This document shows, piece by piece, positions 34,486 through 43,126 of a DNA stretch of 64,000 nt. The notes under the pieces are model-generated. The model did no database searches. It saw only the letters and a list, made by a program, of their open reading frames with translations, and was not told the origin of the DNA. This DNA is from Chitinophaga cymbidii (GTDB lineage Bacteria > Bacteroidota > Bacteroidia > Chitinophagales > Chitinophagaceae): the NCBI RefSeq assembly GCF_007992715.1, contig NZ_BKAU01000002.1, positions 992,001 to 1,056,000 of the forward strand, in the 5' to 3' direction. The position numbers and the translations under genes are program-made. Position 1 is the stretch's first letter; each line of letters begins with the position of its first letter.

Positions 34486-36301
34486 TTTTGCCAGATTCCG
34501 ACTTCCCCGTCATCAACCTAACGATCCTGTCAAATATCCCCGTATTTTCATACATCCCCATAAACGCCGCCGCTCCCGGTCCATAGGCGAACACCGGCAC
34601 CATGATGTCCGTATGATCATCCGAACTGAAATGACCGCGCACAAACCTCCTGCGATAAGATGCATCCTGGATGCTAAGCCCCCCGGTTTCATGGTCCGCT
34701 GTAACGATCACCAGCGTTTCACCGTCCGTATCCGCGAAACGAAGCGCATCGCCAATCATCCTGTCAAAATCATGCAGCTCGGTGATCACATAAGGAAGAT
34801 CATTGGCATGGCCGCCGTAATCGATCTGCGCGCCTTCCGCCATGATAAAAAAGCCTTGTTCATTCGCGGATAACAGGCTGACCGTTTTTTCCAGCGAAGC
34901 CTGTAACATGGCGCCACGGCCTTTTTTTACGGGTCTGCATACAGAATCATGCAGTAATACCAGGTGCTTCCCGCTTTCAGTGCTGTTAAAAGCGGCAAGG
35001 TCTGAAGAGTAAGTAAATCCTTTCTGCTGCAACTTCTTCATCAGTTGTGCATCCGGGTTGGCGATGAAACTTTTACGGTTACTGCCAACGAGTATATCAA
35101 TGTTACTGGTCAGCAGGTCGGCTGCAATTTTAAAGGTGGAAGAACGTTCGGGTTGATGCGCGTAAAACGCAGCGGGTGTGGCGTCTGTGACATCACCGCT
35201 GCTGATGATGCCGCTTTTGATGCCGTACCGGGAAAGCGTATCCGGAATAGCCGTCAGCGGCCGGCCGGCAGTATCTACGCCCACATAGCGGTTATTCGTT
35301 TTTTTACCGCTGGCCATGGCCGTGCCGCCTGCGGCGGAATCAGTGATGTCAGAGTTCACCGCTTCCGTACGGGAAAGCCCGATGTGCCGGAACATACTCA
35401 AATGCAGCGCTCCGCCATTGGCGGTCAGTGCCGCCTGTATCTGCGCCAGCCCCATGCCGTCACCGATCAGCAGGATCACGTTCTTTACGCGCTTTTTAGC
35501 GCCGTCTGTATTGTAGGTAGGTTGATAGATGTTGTAAGCAGCGGGACTGGTGTATTGCAGCCTTTCACGGCCTGCGTAGAAGCCGCGCAGGTCTTCCGGG
35601 TGGTCCGTCCCGATCCAGTCCGCGCCCAGCTTTTCCAGTTCGGACCAGGTGTTGGGGTTATCTTTCGTTCCCCAGAAGCGGAACGGCTTTCCCTGATCAT
35701 GTGCTTGCCGCACTACAGCGGCGAGTTTTTTCGTGTCCTCTGGCGTGGGTGTTCCCTTGCCGTTCCAGACGGAGTAGTTGCGCAGGTTATCGCTGATCAT
35801 CGCGATCCGTTCGAGTTGCGCTGCATTGTATTTCACCGCGGGTCGTCCGTCGTAAAAAATATAATCCGGGTAGTCCGCGAATTTTTCCGGCGGCGGAATA
35901 TTTCCGCTGAGCACAACGCGCACAGCGTGACGGTTCAGATCATGCAAATAGGGTTGCAGTGCTTTCACCAGCGCGGGAATCACGTCTTTGTAGCTTTCTT
36001 TGATGTCGATCAGTAGTTGCAGCGTTCTTGCGCTGTCTGGCGGGAGTTTGGCAATGGCTTGCAGGTAGAGGCTTTCCAGTGTTTTTGCAGTGGATAGCTC
36101 TTCCTTTTCATGTGCTACCAGCAGCTGGCCGTCACGGAGATAAACATCGGCCTCTATGGAACCCATGCCGGCGTAATAGGCCAGCAGAAAGGGAATGTGC
36201 TGTTTGTAATCATTATGGCTGTGGCCGTTTGCGGCGGTGTAAACGCGCTGCTGGGCTGAAACGGCGGGAGCGATCAATAGCAGGAGAAATAAATACTTCA
36301 T
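34442..36301 (-). CDS. Secreted GDPD-like / alkaline phosphatase fusion
   Basis: About 619 aa. Signal peptide MKYLFLLLLIAPAVSA (start moved from 36310 to 36301). Residues about 20-270 resemble a glycerophosphodiester phosphodiesterase/PI-PLC barrel: NGHSHNDYKQH, GSIEADVYLRDGQLLVAHE (metal-binding Glu, Asp, His) and GADWIGTDHPEDL. Residues about 275-600 are an alkaline phosphatase: NVILLIGDGMG, the nucleophile loop TDSAAGGTAMASG, EGAQIDYGGHAND and VTADHETGG. A single exported protein could thus cut a phosphodiester and then release phosphate. It follows susD, behind a hairpin. Its last residues overlap the restriction island's final gene. Confidence 0.88.
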   Translation of the reverse strand: MKYLFLLLLIAPAVSAQQRVYTAANGHSHNDYKQHIPFLLAYYAGMGSIEADVYLRDGQLLVAHEKEELSTAKTLESLYLQAIAKLPPDSARTLQLLIDIKESYKDVIPALVKALQPYLHDLNRHAVRVVLSGNIPPPEKFADYPDYIFYDGRPAVKYNAAQLERIAMISDNLRNYSVWNGKGTPTPEDTKKLAAVVRQAHDQGKPFRFWGTKDNPNTWSELEKLGADWIGTDHPEDLRGFYAGRERLQYTSPAAYNIYQPTYNTDGAKKRVKNVILLIGDGMGLAQIQAALTANGGALHLSMFRHIGLSRTEAVNSDITDSAAGGTAMASGKKTNNRYVGVDTAGRPLTAIPDTLSRYGIKSGIISSGDVTDATPAAFYAHQPERSSTFKIAADLLTSNIDILVGSNRKSFIANPDAQLMKKLQQKGFTYSSDLAAFNSTESGKHLVLLHDSVCRPVKKGRGAMLQASLEKTVSLLSANEQGFFIMAEGAQIDYGGHANDLPYVITELHDFDRMIGDALRFADTDGETLVIVTADHETGGLSIQDASYRRRFVRGHFSSDDHTDIMVPVFAYGPGAAAFMGMYENTGIFDRIVRLMTGKSESGKITVDQSPGYSQHDR

Positions 36302-36317
36302 GTGTTGCAAGGTTAGT

Positions 36318-36355
36318 AAAAGAGCTGTCCCGGTTACTTTTGGGACAGCTCTTTT
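36318..36355 (-). terminator. Hairpin between susD and the phosphatase gene
   Basis: Arms 36318-36331 and 36342-36355 are a perfect 14-bp repeat (AAAAGAGCTGTCCC). On the minus strand the stem ends CTCTTTT, as in an intrinsic terminator. Only 16 bp separate it from the phosphatase ATG, too few for a separate promoter, so it probably acts as an attenuator rather than the end of the unit. Confidence 0.7.
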
Positions 36356-36369
36356 GGGTCAGGCAGGCA

Positions 36370-37974
36370 TTATTGGGGCCAGCCCGGTGTTTGTTTATAT
36401 TTTCCGTTGCTGCGGGAAATTTCATCCGGGTTGATCGGCCAGGCCATGTGGCGGTTGGGATCGAAGCTGCGTTTCGGCCATATCTCTTTGATGGTATAGG
36501 GGGATGCGGGATCGGTGGAATTGGCGTGGCTCCGTCCATGCAGCGGGGCATTGATCATATCGTAATCGCCCCAGCGTTTCAGGTCCTGCAGCCGGTCCGT
36601 CCACTCGCAGCCCAGTTCCACGCGGCGCTCATGCTTGAGGTCTTCCAGCGTGGGCACGCCGATGTTTCCGAGGCCCGCGCGGTTCCTGATCTCGTTCAGC
36701 GGCGCGGTAGCTTCGCCGGCCCTGTTGAGGTTGATGAGCGCTTCCGCTTTGAACAGCAGGATCTCCGCGTAGCGGATCAACGGGAGGTTGAGGCGCGTAG
36801 TGGGATAGTCGCCATTCGGGTTGATGTTCGGGTTGCTGCCGGCGTCTTCATCAGCGCCGTAGCTGTAGGGTTCCATGTATTTGTTGATCTGGAAACCGGA
36901 GAGGCTGTTGGTGGAGAAGTAATCGCGTTCCACGCCGAAGTAGGTGAACTTGTCGCCGAACTTGAGAATGGTCACTTCGCGCCGCGGATCGTTGGCTTCA
37001 TATTCGTCGTACAGTTCTTCCGTGGGCTGGAAGTATCCCCATCCATTGTAAATGCCCCAGCCTTTGTTTTCGAGGATAACGCCGGGAAACTCGGAGCCGC
37101 CCTGCACGCCGGAGGTAACGGACCAGATGTATTCCGACCCCCAGTTCTGGGCGATGGTAAATACGGCGCGGTAGTTCGCCGCTCCGCTGCCCATGCCGGT
37201 TACCAGCCCGCGGTTGCCTTCAGTGCGGATCTTGTCACATAATGCGGGAACAGGTTCCCATTTGGTCTGATCGAATTGCGCCCAGTAAGCGTAGGCTTTT
37301 ACCATGTATGCCCAGGCCGCGGCTTTATGCGCTCTGCCACGATTGGCGGCGTCGTAGGATTCAAAGAAGGGCAGCAGTTCAGCGGCTTTTTCCAGGTCTT
37401 TGACGATCTGCGCGTAGTTGTCTTTTACAGAAGCCAGCTGCGGCGGGATGCGGCTTCCATAGCCTTCCAGCTCCGGCCCGTCGAAAGGCACGCCCTGGTC
37501 CTCATGCCCCCAGATATAAGCGATCCAGAAATGCGCAAAACCTCTCATGAAATACGCTTCCCCGAGCGTACGGTCACGCACGGATGCCGTTACATTCACG
37601 GCATTGGGGATGCCTTCAATGATCTGGTTGGCTTTGTTGACCAGCCAGTAAAGATCATTCCATGCGGTGGTGAGATAACCTTCGCGGCCGGAGGGAATGA
37701 AGTTCTTGATGTTTTCCGCTTCCGCCTTTACACGTCCCACTACCAGGTCGTCGCTCGCTACCTGTATCCAGAACAGGTCACGGCCCCAGGTAGATTCGTA
37801 ACGCATGGGCACATACAAAGCGGCCGCGGCTTTTTCAAGGTCTTCATCGCTTTGCCAGAAGAAGGCGGTGGTGGGTTCGCCGTTGGGTTTGGTATCCACC
37901 CAGTTTTTGGTGCAGGCGCTCAGTCCTGTCACCAGCAATGTCAGCAATAATATATTGTTTAGTTTCTTTTTCAT
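36370..37974 (-). CDS. SusD/RagB family outer-membrane nutrient-binding lipoprotein
   Basis: 534 aa. Lipobox LSAC in MKKKLNNILLLTLLVTGLSAC predicts a lipoprotein, exposed on the outer surface where it caps the SusC channel. TPR-like helical repeats carry typical segments: YFMRGFAHFWIAYIWG, RYAEILLFKAEALINL and RRVELGCEWTDRLQDLKRW. It starts 25 bp downstream of susC on the same strand. The ligand cannot be told from sequence; the downstream phosphatase suggests an organic phosphate. Confidence 0.93.
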   Translation of the reverse strand: MKKKLNNILLLTLLVTGLSACTKNWVDTKPNGEPTTAFFWQSDEDLEKAAAALYVPMRYESTWGRDLFWIQVASDDLVVGRVKAEAENIKNFIPSGREGYLTTAWNDLYWLVNKANQIIEGIPNAVNVTASVRDRTLGEAYFMRGFAHFWIAYIWGHEDQGVPFDGPELEGYGSRIPPQLASVKDNYAQIVKDLEKAAELLPFFESYDAANRGRAHKAAAWAYMVKAYAYWAQFDQTKWEPVPALCDKIRTEGNRGLVTGMGSGAANYRAVFTIAQNWGSEYIWSVTSGVQGGSEFPGVILENKGWGIYNGWGYFQPTEELYDEYEANDPRREVTILKFGDKFTYFGVERDYFSTNSLSGFQINKYMEPYSYGADEDAGSNPNINPNGDYPTTRLNLPLIRYAEILLFKAEALINLNRAGEATAPLNEIRNRAGLGNIGVPTLEDLKHERRVELGCEWTDRLQDLKRWGDYDMINAPLHGRSHANSTDPASPYTIKEIWPKRSFDPNRHMAWPINPDEISRSNGKYKQTPGWPQ

Positions 37975-37999
37975 CCGTTTAGATTTTTTGTTTGCTAGA

Positions 38000-40900
38000 T
38001 CAGAGGTTCAGTTTAACACCTACGGAAAAGATGCGTGAAAGGGGAAATTGCCCGCCATCCAGGCCAATGCCGCCTACTTCCGGGTCCATGCCGGTGTATT
38101 TGGTGAAGGTGAGCAGGTTGTCGCCGCTCACATATACGCGCAGACCCGCGTTCCACGACATTTTAGGGAAAGTGTAGCCGATGAGCAGGTTCTTGAGACG
38201 GAGGTAATTACCGTTTTCGAGATACCAGTCAGACACTGTCTGGAAGTTTTTGTTCGGATCGTTGGCGGATATGCGCGGGATGTCCGAGCCGGTGTTTTCG
38301 GGGGACCAGGCATCGAGGATTTTATCCCAGCGGTTGTAGCCCTGTTCGGCGCCGTTGAGCGTGGATTGTTTGAAAGCATGGAAGATCTTCACGCCGCCTA
38401 CGCCCTGGAAGAACATGCTGAGATCGAAATTTTTCCACGTCAGGTTAGCGGTGAAGCCGTAGGTGAAATCCGGGAAAGCGCTGCCCATGAAAACCCTGTC
38501 CGCATCATTGATCTGACCGTCATTGTTCTCGTCGATGAATTTCAGGTCGCCCGCTTTTGCATTCGGCTGGATGCGGGTGCCGTCTTTTGTATAAGCCGCG
38601 GCTTCCGCATCCGACTGGAAGATACCATCGTTACGGATCAGCCAGTAAGAATAATAAGGCTGGTCAACAACAGAGCGGTAGGGATTCAATACGCCTCTCC
38701 ACGCATCGCCGTGCGACCAGAAAGAGTTGGCATTATCATCGATATAAGCTACCCTGTTCTTCAGCGTGGCGATGTTACCACCGATCTCGTAGCGCAGCAT
38801 GCCCACCTGGTCGCGCCAGCTGGCGGCCACTTCAAAACCGGTATTGCGGATCTCGCCCTGGTTGATGAGCGGCGCGCCAAAACCGAAGGTATTGGGCCAG
38901 TCGGTATCCTGCAATTTGATAAGGTCGTACGTCAGCTTGTCAAAATAATCGACGGTGATGTTCAGTCTTTCATCCATCAGGCTGATATCAAGACCGATAT
39001 CGGATTGCCTGGAAGTTTCCCAGGTAAGATCAGGATTGTAAAGGCTGTTCATATACAGCGCATTGGACTGCGGAGAGGTTTCTCCCACCTGGTAGGTATG
39101 GTTGGAGCTGAGCTTGGGATAGCCGTAGTAGCGGCCAACGGAACCAATGTTGCCGATGCGTCCCCAGCTGGCGCGTATCTTGATCAGGTCAACGCCTTTC
39201 ACGTTAAAGAACGGTTCGGAACTGAGTTTCCAGGCCGCGGTAATACCGGGGAAGCCTTTCACGCGGTTGTCTGCCGCCAGGCGGCCGGCGATATCAAAAC
39301 GGTAGCTGCCGGTCACAAAGTAGCGGTCTGCCCAGCTATAGGAAATTCTTCCTACGTAAGAGAGGTTGCGGTCTTCCCACTGATCGTCCGTCGGGCGGTT
39401 CTGATCGAAGATGCTGGCGTTGATGAAGAATCTTGACCAGTCCGCTTCGTTCTCGATGCCTTTTGCTGCCGCGCTGAAGGAGCGCGCGCCGTTTTCCTGC
39501 GCCGTTACAGATGCCATGGCGCCGATGTTATGTTTGTTAAAAATGCGGTTGTACGTGGCGGTGTTCTCCCATATCCAGCTATACTCGCGGTTGGTGGAGT
39601 AGGAGAGCGTGTTCTGGTTGTTCGGCTTGCCGGGCTCGGTCCTGCGCGGCTCGAAGTTCTTCCACAGCGAGCTATTGCTGCGGTAGGCGAAACGGGAGAG
39701 GAAGCTCAGGCCTTTCACGATGTCGGATACCGACAGCTCGGTGACGGATTGCAGGTCGTTGCCTTTGTTGAAAGGTTTGTTCCGCAGCAGGGTGGCAACG
39801 GGGTTGATGGCGTCGCCGTGGATGCCAAGGTAGTCGGATTCGCGGGGGCCTACGCCGCCGAATGTTCCATCTTCATAATACGGTGTGGCGGAACGCGGCA
39901 TGTAGATCGCGGAGAGGATGCTGCCGCTGTAGCCGCTGGATGTTTCCGTGCCGCGGTTGTCGTTATTGTTCCAGAACAGTTCCTGGCGGACCTTGATGTT
40001 GTGGCTGAATTCGTAGAAAGCGTTCAGGCGGAGCGAAAGGTTTTTGTTGTAGGTATTGATAAGGGTGCCTTCTTCGTTTTCATATCTCGCCTGCAGGAGG
40101 GTGGAGAATTTGTCGGTTCCCGCGTTCACGCTGACGGTATGCCGTTGAACGATGCCGGTGCGGAAGATCTCGTCCATCCAGTCCGTGCGGGTCACCTGTG
40201 CGTAAGGGTTCACGGAGGCGTCCCAGCCGCTGAGCGGCGTAAGGCCGGCGTTGGTGTACGCAAGGTTGGATACTTTGGCTTCGTCTTCCGCGCGGAGGGA
40301 CTGCGGCAGCCTCCAGGCGTTCTTGATGCCGGTGAAGCCGGTGTATTCAACGCCGGGCGCCCCTTTTCTGGCCTGGCGCGTGGTGATGAGTATCACGCCC
40401 GCGGAGCCGGAGAAAGCGCCGTATATCGCCGCGGAAGCGGCATCTTTCAGTATGGTGATGGATTCAACGTCCGCGGGATTGTACGGGGCGTTGGGCACGC
40501 CGTCCACTACATACAGCACGCTTTCCGTTGCTCTTGAGCCCACGCCGCGGATCGTTACCTTGGGGGAACTGTTGGGATGGCCGCCGTTATTGACTACGGT
40601 CACACCGGCCACCTTCCCCTGGATCATGGCGGGTACGTTCAGCACGGGGCGGCTCCTGATCTGCTCCATGTCCGGCACTACGGAAACTGCGGCGGACAGG
40701 TCCGCTTTCTTGGCGGTGCCGTAGCCGAGCACCACTATTTCGTTCAGCGACTGCCGGCTGTTCGCCAGCACTACGTCCATTTCCCCCGACTTCTCTACCG
40801 GCAGTTCCCGGTTCTCGAAGCCCACGGAGCTGAAGCGCAGCACATCGCCTTCATTTACGCTGATCTCGTACCGGCCGTCCGCATCGGTGATGGCCCTTTT

Positions 40901-41386
40901 TTCGGTGCCTTTCACCCATACGGTCACACCGGGCACGGGTTCGCCGTCAGAAGTGGCTACCCGGCCTTTTACCTTGCGGTCGCGGGACTGGGCCGGGATG
41001 GTTGTGGCGGCCGGTGCGGCTGCTTTGCGGAAAAGTATGGAAGTATTGCTCACGTTGAATTCTATGCCCGCCCTGGTGCGCAGGAGGTTCAGGGCTTCGC
41101 CCAGCGTGATGTTGTTTGCTTCAAAATCATTTACCGTGATCTTGTCGAAATCCCCGGTGATAAAGCTGAAAGAATAACGGCTTTGTTTGTCAAGGGCATC
41201 CAGTACGCTGGAAAGGGATGCTTTGCTGATATTTAATTTCACACGCTCATTCAGGGCTGTCTGCTGGCTGAAGCCGGGAGCAGATAGCAGTAGCAGGCCC
41301 ATGAACAGGCACAGGCGCAACAATGTGGGAACAGCCGTCCGTTGCCGGTGGGCATGCTGTTCCGGTCTGGTAAATTTTTTCTTCAT
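38000..41386 (-). CDS. SusC/RagA family TonB-dependent transporter with STN domain
   Basis: 1128 aa outer-membrane beta-barrel. Signal peptide about 1-41. The STN (secretin/TonB N-terminal) domain near 45-125 talks to FecR-type anti-sigma factors. A carboxypeptidase-like domain follows (VKGRVATSDGEPVPGVTVWV), then the plug with the SusC signature VVVLGYGTAKKADLSAAVS-like segment (NEIVVLGYG). The TonB plug has VDGVPNAPYNPADVESI and the barrel ends in a C-terminal Leu (GVKLNL). Together with the FecR and sigma genes upstream it forms a substrate-responsive uptake module. Confidence 0.95.
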   Translation of the reverse strand: MKKKFTRPEQHAHRQRTAVPTLLRLCLFMGLLLLSAPGFSQQTALNERVKLNISKASLSSVLDALDKQSRYSFSFITGDFDKITVNDFEANNITLGEALNLLRTRAGIEFNVSNTSILFRKAAAPAATTIPAQSRDRKVKGRVATSDGEPVPGVTVWVKGTEKRAITDADGRYEISVNEGDVLRFSSVGFENRELPVEKSGEMDVVLANSRQSLNEIVVLGYGTAKKADLSAAVSVVPDMEQIRSRPVLNVPAMIQGKVAGVTVVNNGGHPNSSPKVTIRGVGSRATESVLYVVDGVPNAPYNPADVESITILKDAASAAIYGAFSGSAGVILITTRQARKGAPGVEYTGFTGIKNAWRLPQSLRAEDEAKVSNLAYTNAGLTPLSGWDASVNPYAQVTRTDWMDEIFRTGIVQRHTVSVNAGTDKFSTLLQARYENEEGTLINTYNKNLSLRLNAFYEFSHNIKVRQELFWNNNDNRGTETSSGYSGSILSAIYMPRSATPYYEDGTFGGVGPRESDYLGIHGDAINPVATLLRNKPFNKGNDLQSVTELSVSDIVKGLSFLSRFAYRSNSSLWKNFEPRRTEPGKPNNQNTLSYSTNREYSWIWENTATYNRIFNKHNIGAMASVTAQENGARSFSAAAKGIENEADWSRFFINASIFDQNRPTDDQWEDRNLSYVGRISYSWADRYFVTGSYRFDIAGRLAADNRVKGFPGITAAWKLSSEPFFNVKGVDLIKIRASWGRIGNIGSVGRYYGYPKLSSNHTYQVGETSPQSNALYMNSLYNPDLTWETSRQSDIGLDISLMDERLNITVDYFDKLTYDLIKLQDTDWPNTFGFGAPLINQGEIRNTGFEVAASWRDQVGMLRYEIGGNIATLKNRVAYIDDNANSFWSHGDAWRGVLNPYRSVVDQPYYSYWLIRNDGIFQSDAEAAAYTKDGTRIQPNAKAGDLKFIDENNDGQINDADRVFMGSAFPDFTYGFTANLTWKNFDLSMFFQGVGGVKIFHAFKQSTLNGAEQGYNRWDKILDAWSPENTGSDIPRISANDPNKNFQTVSDWYLENGNYLRLKNLLIGYTFPKMSWNAGLRVYVSGDNLLTFTKYTGMDPEVGGIGLDGGQFPLSRIFSVGVKLNL

Positions 41387-41427
41387 GATGTGTTGTTTTT
41401 ACAGGGGTATTTCAGGGGCCCTGCGTA

Positions 41428-42393
41428 TTAATAAATAGTTACCTGCTTCCCGGAAATGCTGAACCGTTTGTGATTCATATAGCACAGGTTGCCGAGCATT
41501 TTTTCAAAACTTTGCGGAGGGAAGGCCACCGTGATATTTTTCTCTATATCTTTTTTATTCATCCAACGCACGCTGTATCCGTTCTTTTCGCAAAGGCGCA
41601 CCATGGCGTCGTGTACGGAAAGGCCGGAGGCTGTAAATCCTCCTTCTTTCCAGGTGGTAGCCAGTTTCATATCTTCTTCGGCTACCAGCAAGCCGGTATC
41701 TCCGGGCGTGTACTTCGCGGCGTAACCGGGCCGGAGAATGGCGCCGACCGTGTTGTCCGCTTTGGCATGGACCTGTACCTTTCCGCTAAGGAGAGATACG
41801 CGGCTCATTTTTTCGCCGGGGTAGGCTTCCACGCTGAAGGTGGTGCCGAGCACGCGGATCGTGAGGTCCCTCGTATGAATGATAAAGGGCCGGCGGCTAT
41901 CGTTCTGCACATCAAAAAAACCTTCGCCGGTAAGCGCGAGGTGCCGTTCCTGCTTTGCGGGGTCTTCTTCCCAGCGAAGAGAAGCATTGGCGTTCAGCCA
42001 CACTTCGGAACTATCGGGCAGGATGACCTTTTTGATGGCGCCCGAGCCGTTTTGTACGAGCAGGGTATTTTTTTCGGATGGAGCAGGCGGCGTGCGGCGG
42101 GCATATATCCAGGCAACGGCCAGCCCGGCCGTCAATACCACAGATGCGGCAAGCATCCGCTTCACGGCGGGCCGGAACAGCCAGAAGACCCTGCTTTGCG
42201 GCAGGTTACCGCGGAAGCTGTTGAGGAAGGCTTCCCGCATGGCGGTGGCTTCACCGGTAGAGAGGCCGTCCGCATGCTCTTTGCCCAGGCTCTCATACCA
42301 TTCGTCCAGCAAAGCCAGCTCTTCGGGCGTGCATTTGCCGGCATGAAATTTTTCCAGGAGGGCTTTTGCCCCGGGGTATTTTTGTGGTTCCAT
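41428..42393 (-). CDS. FecR-type anti-sigma factor
   Basis: 321 aa. One transmembrane helix near 80-100 (MLAASVVLTAGLAVAWIYA). The cytoplasmic N-terminus (KYPGAKALLEKFHAGKCTPEELALLDEWY) binds the sigma factor. The periplasmic FecR domain has DSSEVWLNANASLRW, LTGEGFFDVQND and VLGTTFSVEAYPG. The C-terminal region ends FEKMLGNLCYMNHKRFSI-like, as in STN-contacting FecR proteins. It lies between the sigma factor gene (46 bp) and susC (41 bp) on the same strand, the usual Bacteroidota order. Confidence 0.93.
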   Translation of the reverse strand: MEPQKYPGAKALLEKFHAGKCTPEELALLDEWYESLGKEHADGLSTGEATAMREAFLNSFRGNLPQSRVFWLFRPAVKRMLAASVVLTAGLAVAWIYARRTPPAPSEKNTLLVQNGSGAIKKVILPDSSEVWLNANASLRWEEDPAKQERHLALTGEGFFDVQNDSRRPFIIHTRDLTIRVLGTTFSVEAYPGEKMSRVSLLSGKVQVHAKADNTVGAILRPGYAAKYTPGDTGLLVAEEDMKLATTWKEGGFTASGLSVHDAMVRLCEKNGYSVRWMNKKDIEKNITVAFPPQSFEKMLGNLCYMNHKRFSISGKQVTIY

Positions 42394-42439
42394 CTATTGA
42401 AGAATACCCGGCGGAGCAAAAATGTTAACCCGGAACAGA

Positions 42440-43021
42440 TTAAGGAATTGTAAACAAGATGATGGTGGACATTAACCGGGCGGCCAGGGCGGGGTTGGAG
42501 TGGATATACGATTTCACCTGCTGCAGCGCCCGGGCATACAGCACCCGCGCTGAAGCGGGCTCAATATTAAGGAGTTGCGCTATCTTCCGGTAAGAATACT
42601 GGTGCCGGGTGCGCAGCAGGAACAGCTGCCGCTGGGAAGGTGAGAGGGTTTCCAGCGCCTCGTCCAGGAATGATTCGCGGAGGGTCTGCATGTCTTCCCG
42701 GATGAAAACCACTTCGAGCGTTTCCTGCAGCATCTGTTCCAGCGTTCTGAGATGCGCCTGGTAGCGGCTGGTGGTGCGGTAATAGTTATAGATGCGGAGC
42801 TTCAGGGCATGCAGCAGGTAATATTCGAGGGATTCGCCTTTCGGGGCTTCCTCCCATTTTTCCCATAAAGAAAGGAACACGTCCTGCACAACGTCCGGCG
42901 CGTCATTGCGGTTGGTCTTGGCCGTGGCGATGCCCAGCAGCTTATCCCAATAGCTGATCACCGCAGCTTCAAAAGCGGCCTGCCGTTGCGTATGAGAAAA
43001 CCGACCCTGATGCAAAGCCAT
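42440..43021 (-). CDS. ECF RNA polymerase sigma factor (FecI-like)
   Basis: 193 aa. Region 2 near 20-80 has DAPDVVQDVFLSLWEKWEE; region 4 near 125-170 has TLSPSQRQLFLLRTRHQYSY and KIAQLLNIEPASARVLYARAL. It should drive the downstream susC/susD genes when its FecR partner is released. An extra hydrophobic tail (LMSTIILFTIP) follows region 4. A -7 element for the vegetative sigma lies 18 bp upstream. Confidence 0.93.
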   Translation of the reverse strand: MALHQGRFSHTQRQAAFEAAVISYWDKLLGIATAKTNRNDAPDVVQDVFLSLWEKWEEAPKGESLEYYLLHALKLRIYNYYRTTSRYQAHLRTLEQMLQETLEVVFIREDMQTLRESFLDEALETLSPSQRQLFLLRTRHQYSYRKIAQLLNIEPASARVLYARALQQVKSYIHSNPALAARLMSTIILFTIP

Positions 43022-43038
43022 AGTGGAAGTATCTTAGG

Positions 43039-43046
43039 CAAATGTA
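43039..43046 (-). promoter_or_regulatory. -7 promoter element for the FecI-like sigma gene
   Basis: Minus strand TACATTTG, an exact TAnnTTTG match, 18 nt before the ATG at 43021. No clear -33 TTTG. Confidence 0.45.
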
Positions 43047-43126
43047 ATGGGTTAATATTAAATGAGTATTAACATCTGTTATTTCCCTAAATTGCCGTTT
43101 TGATGACACTAAAGACAATCTTACTT

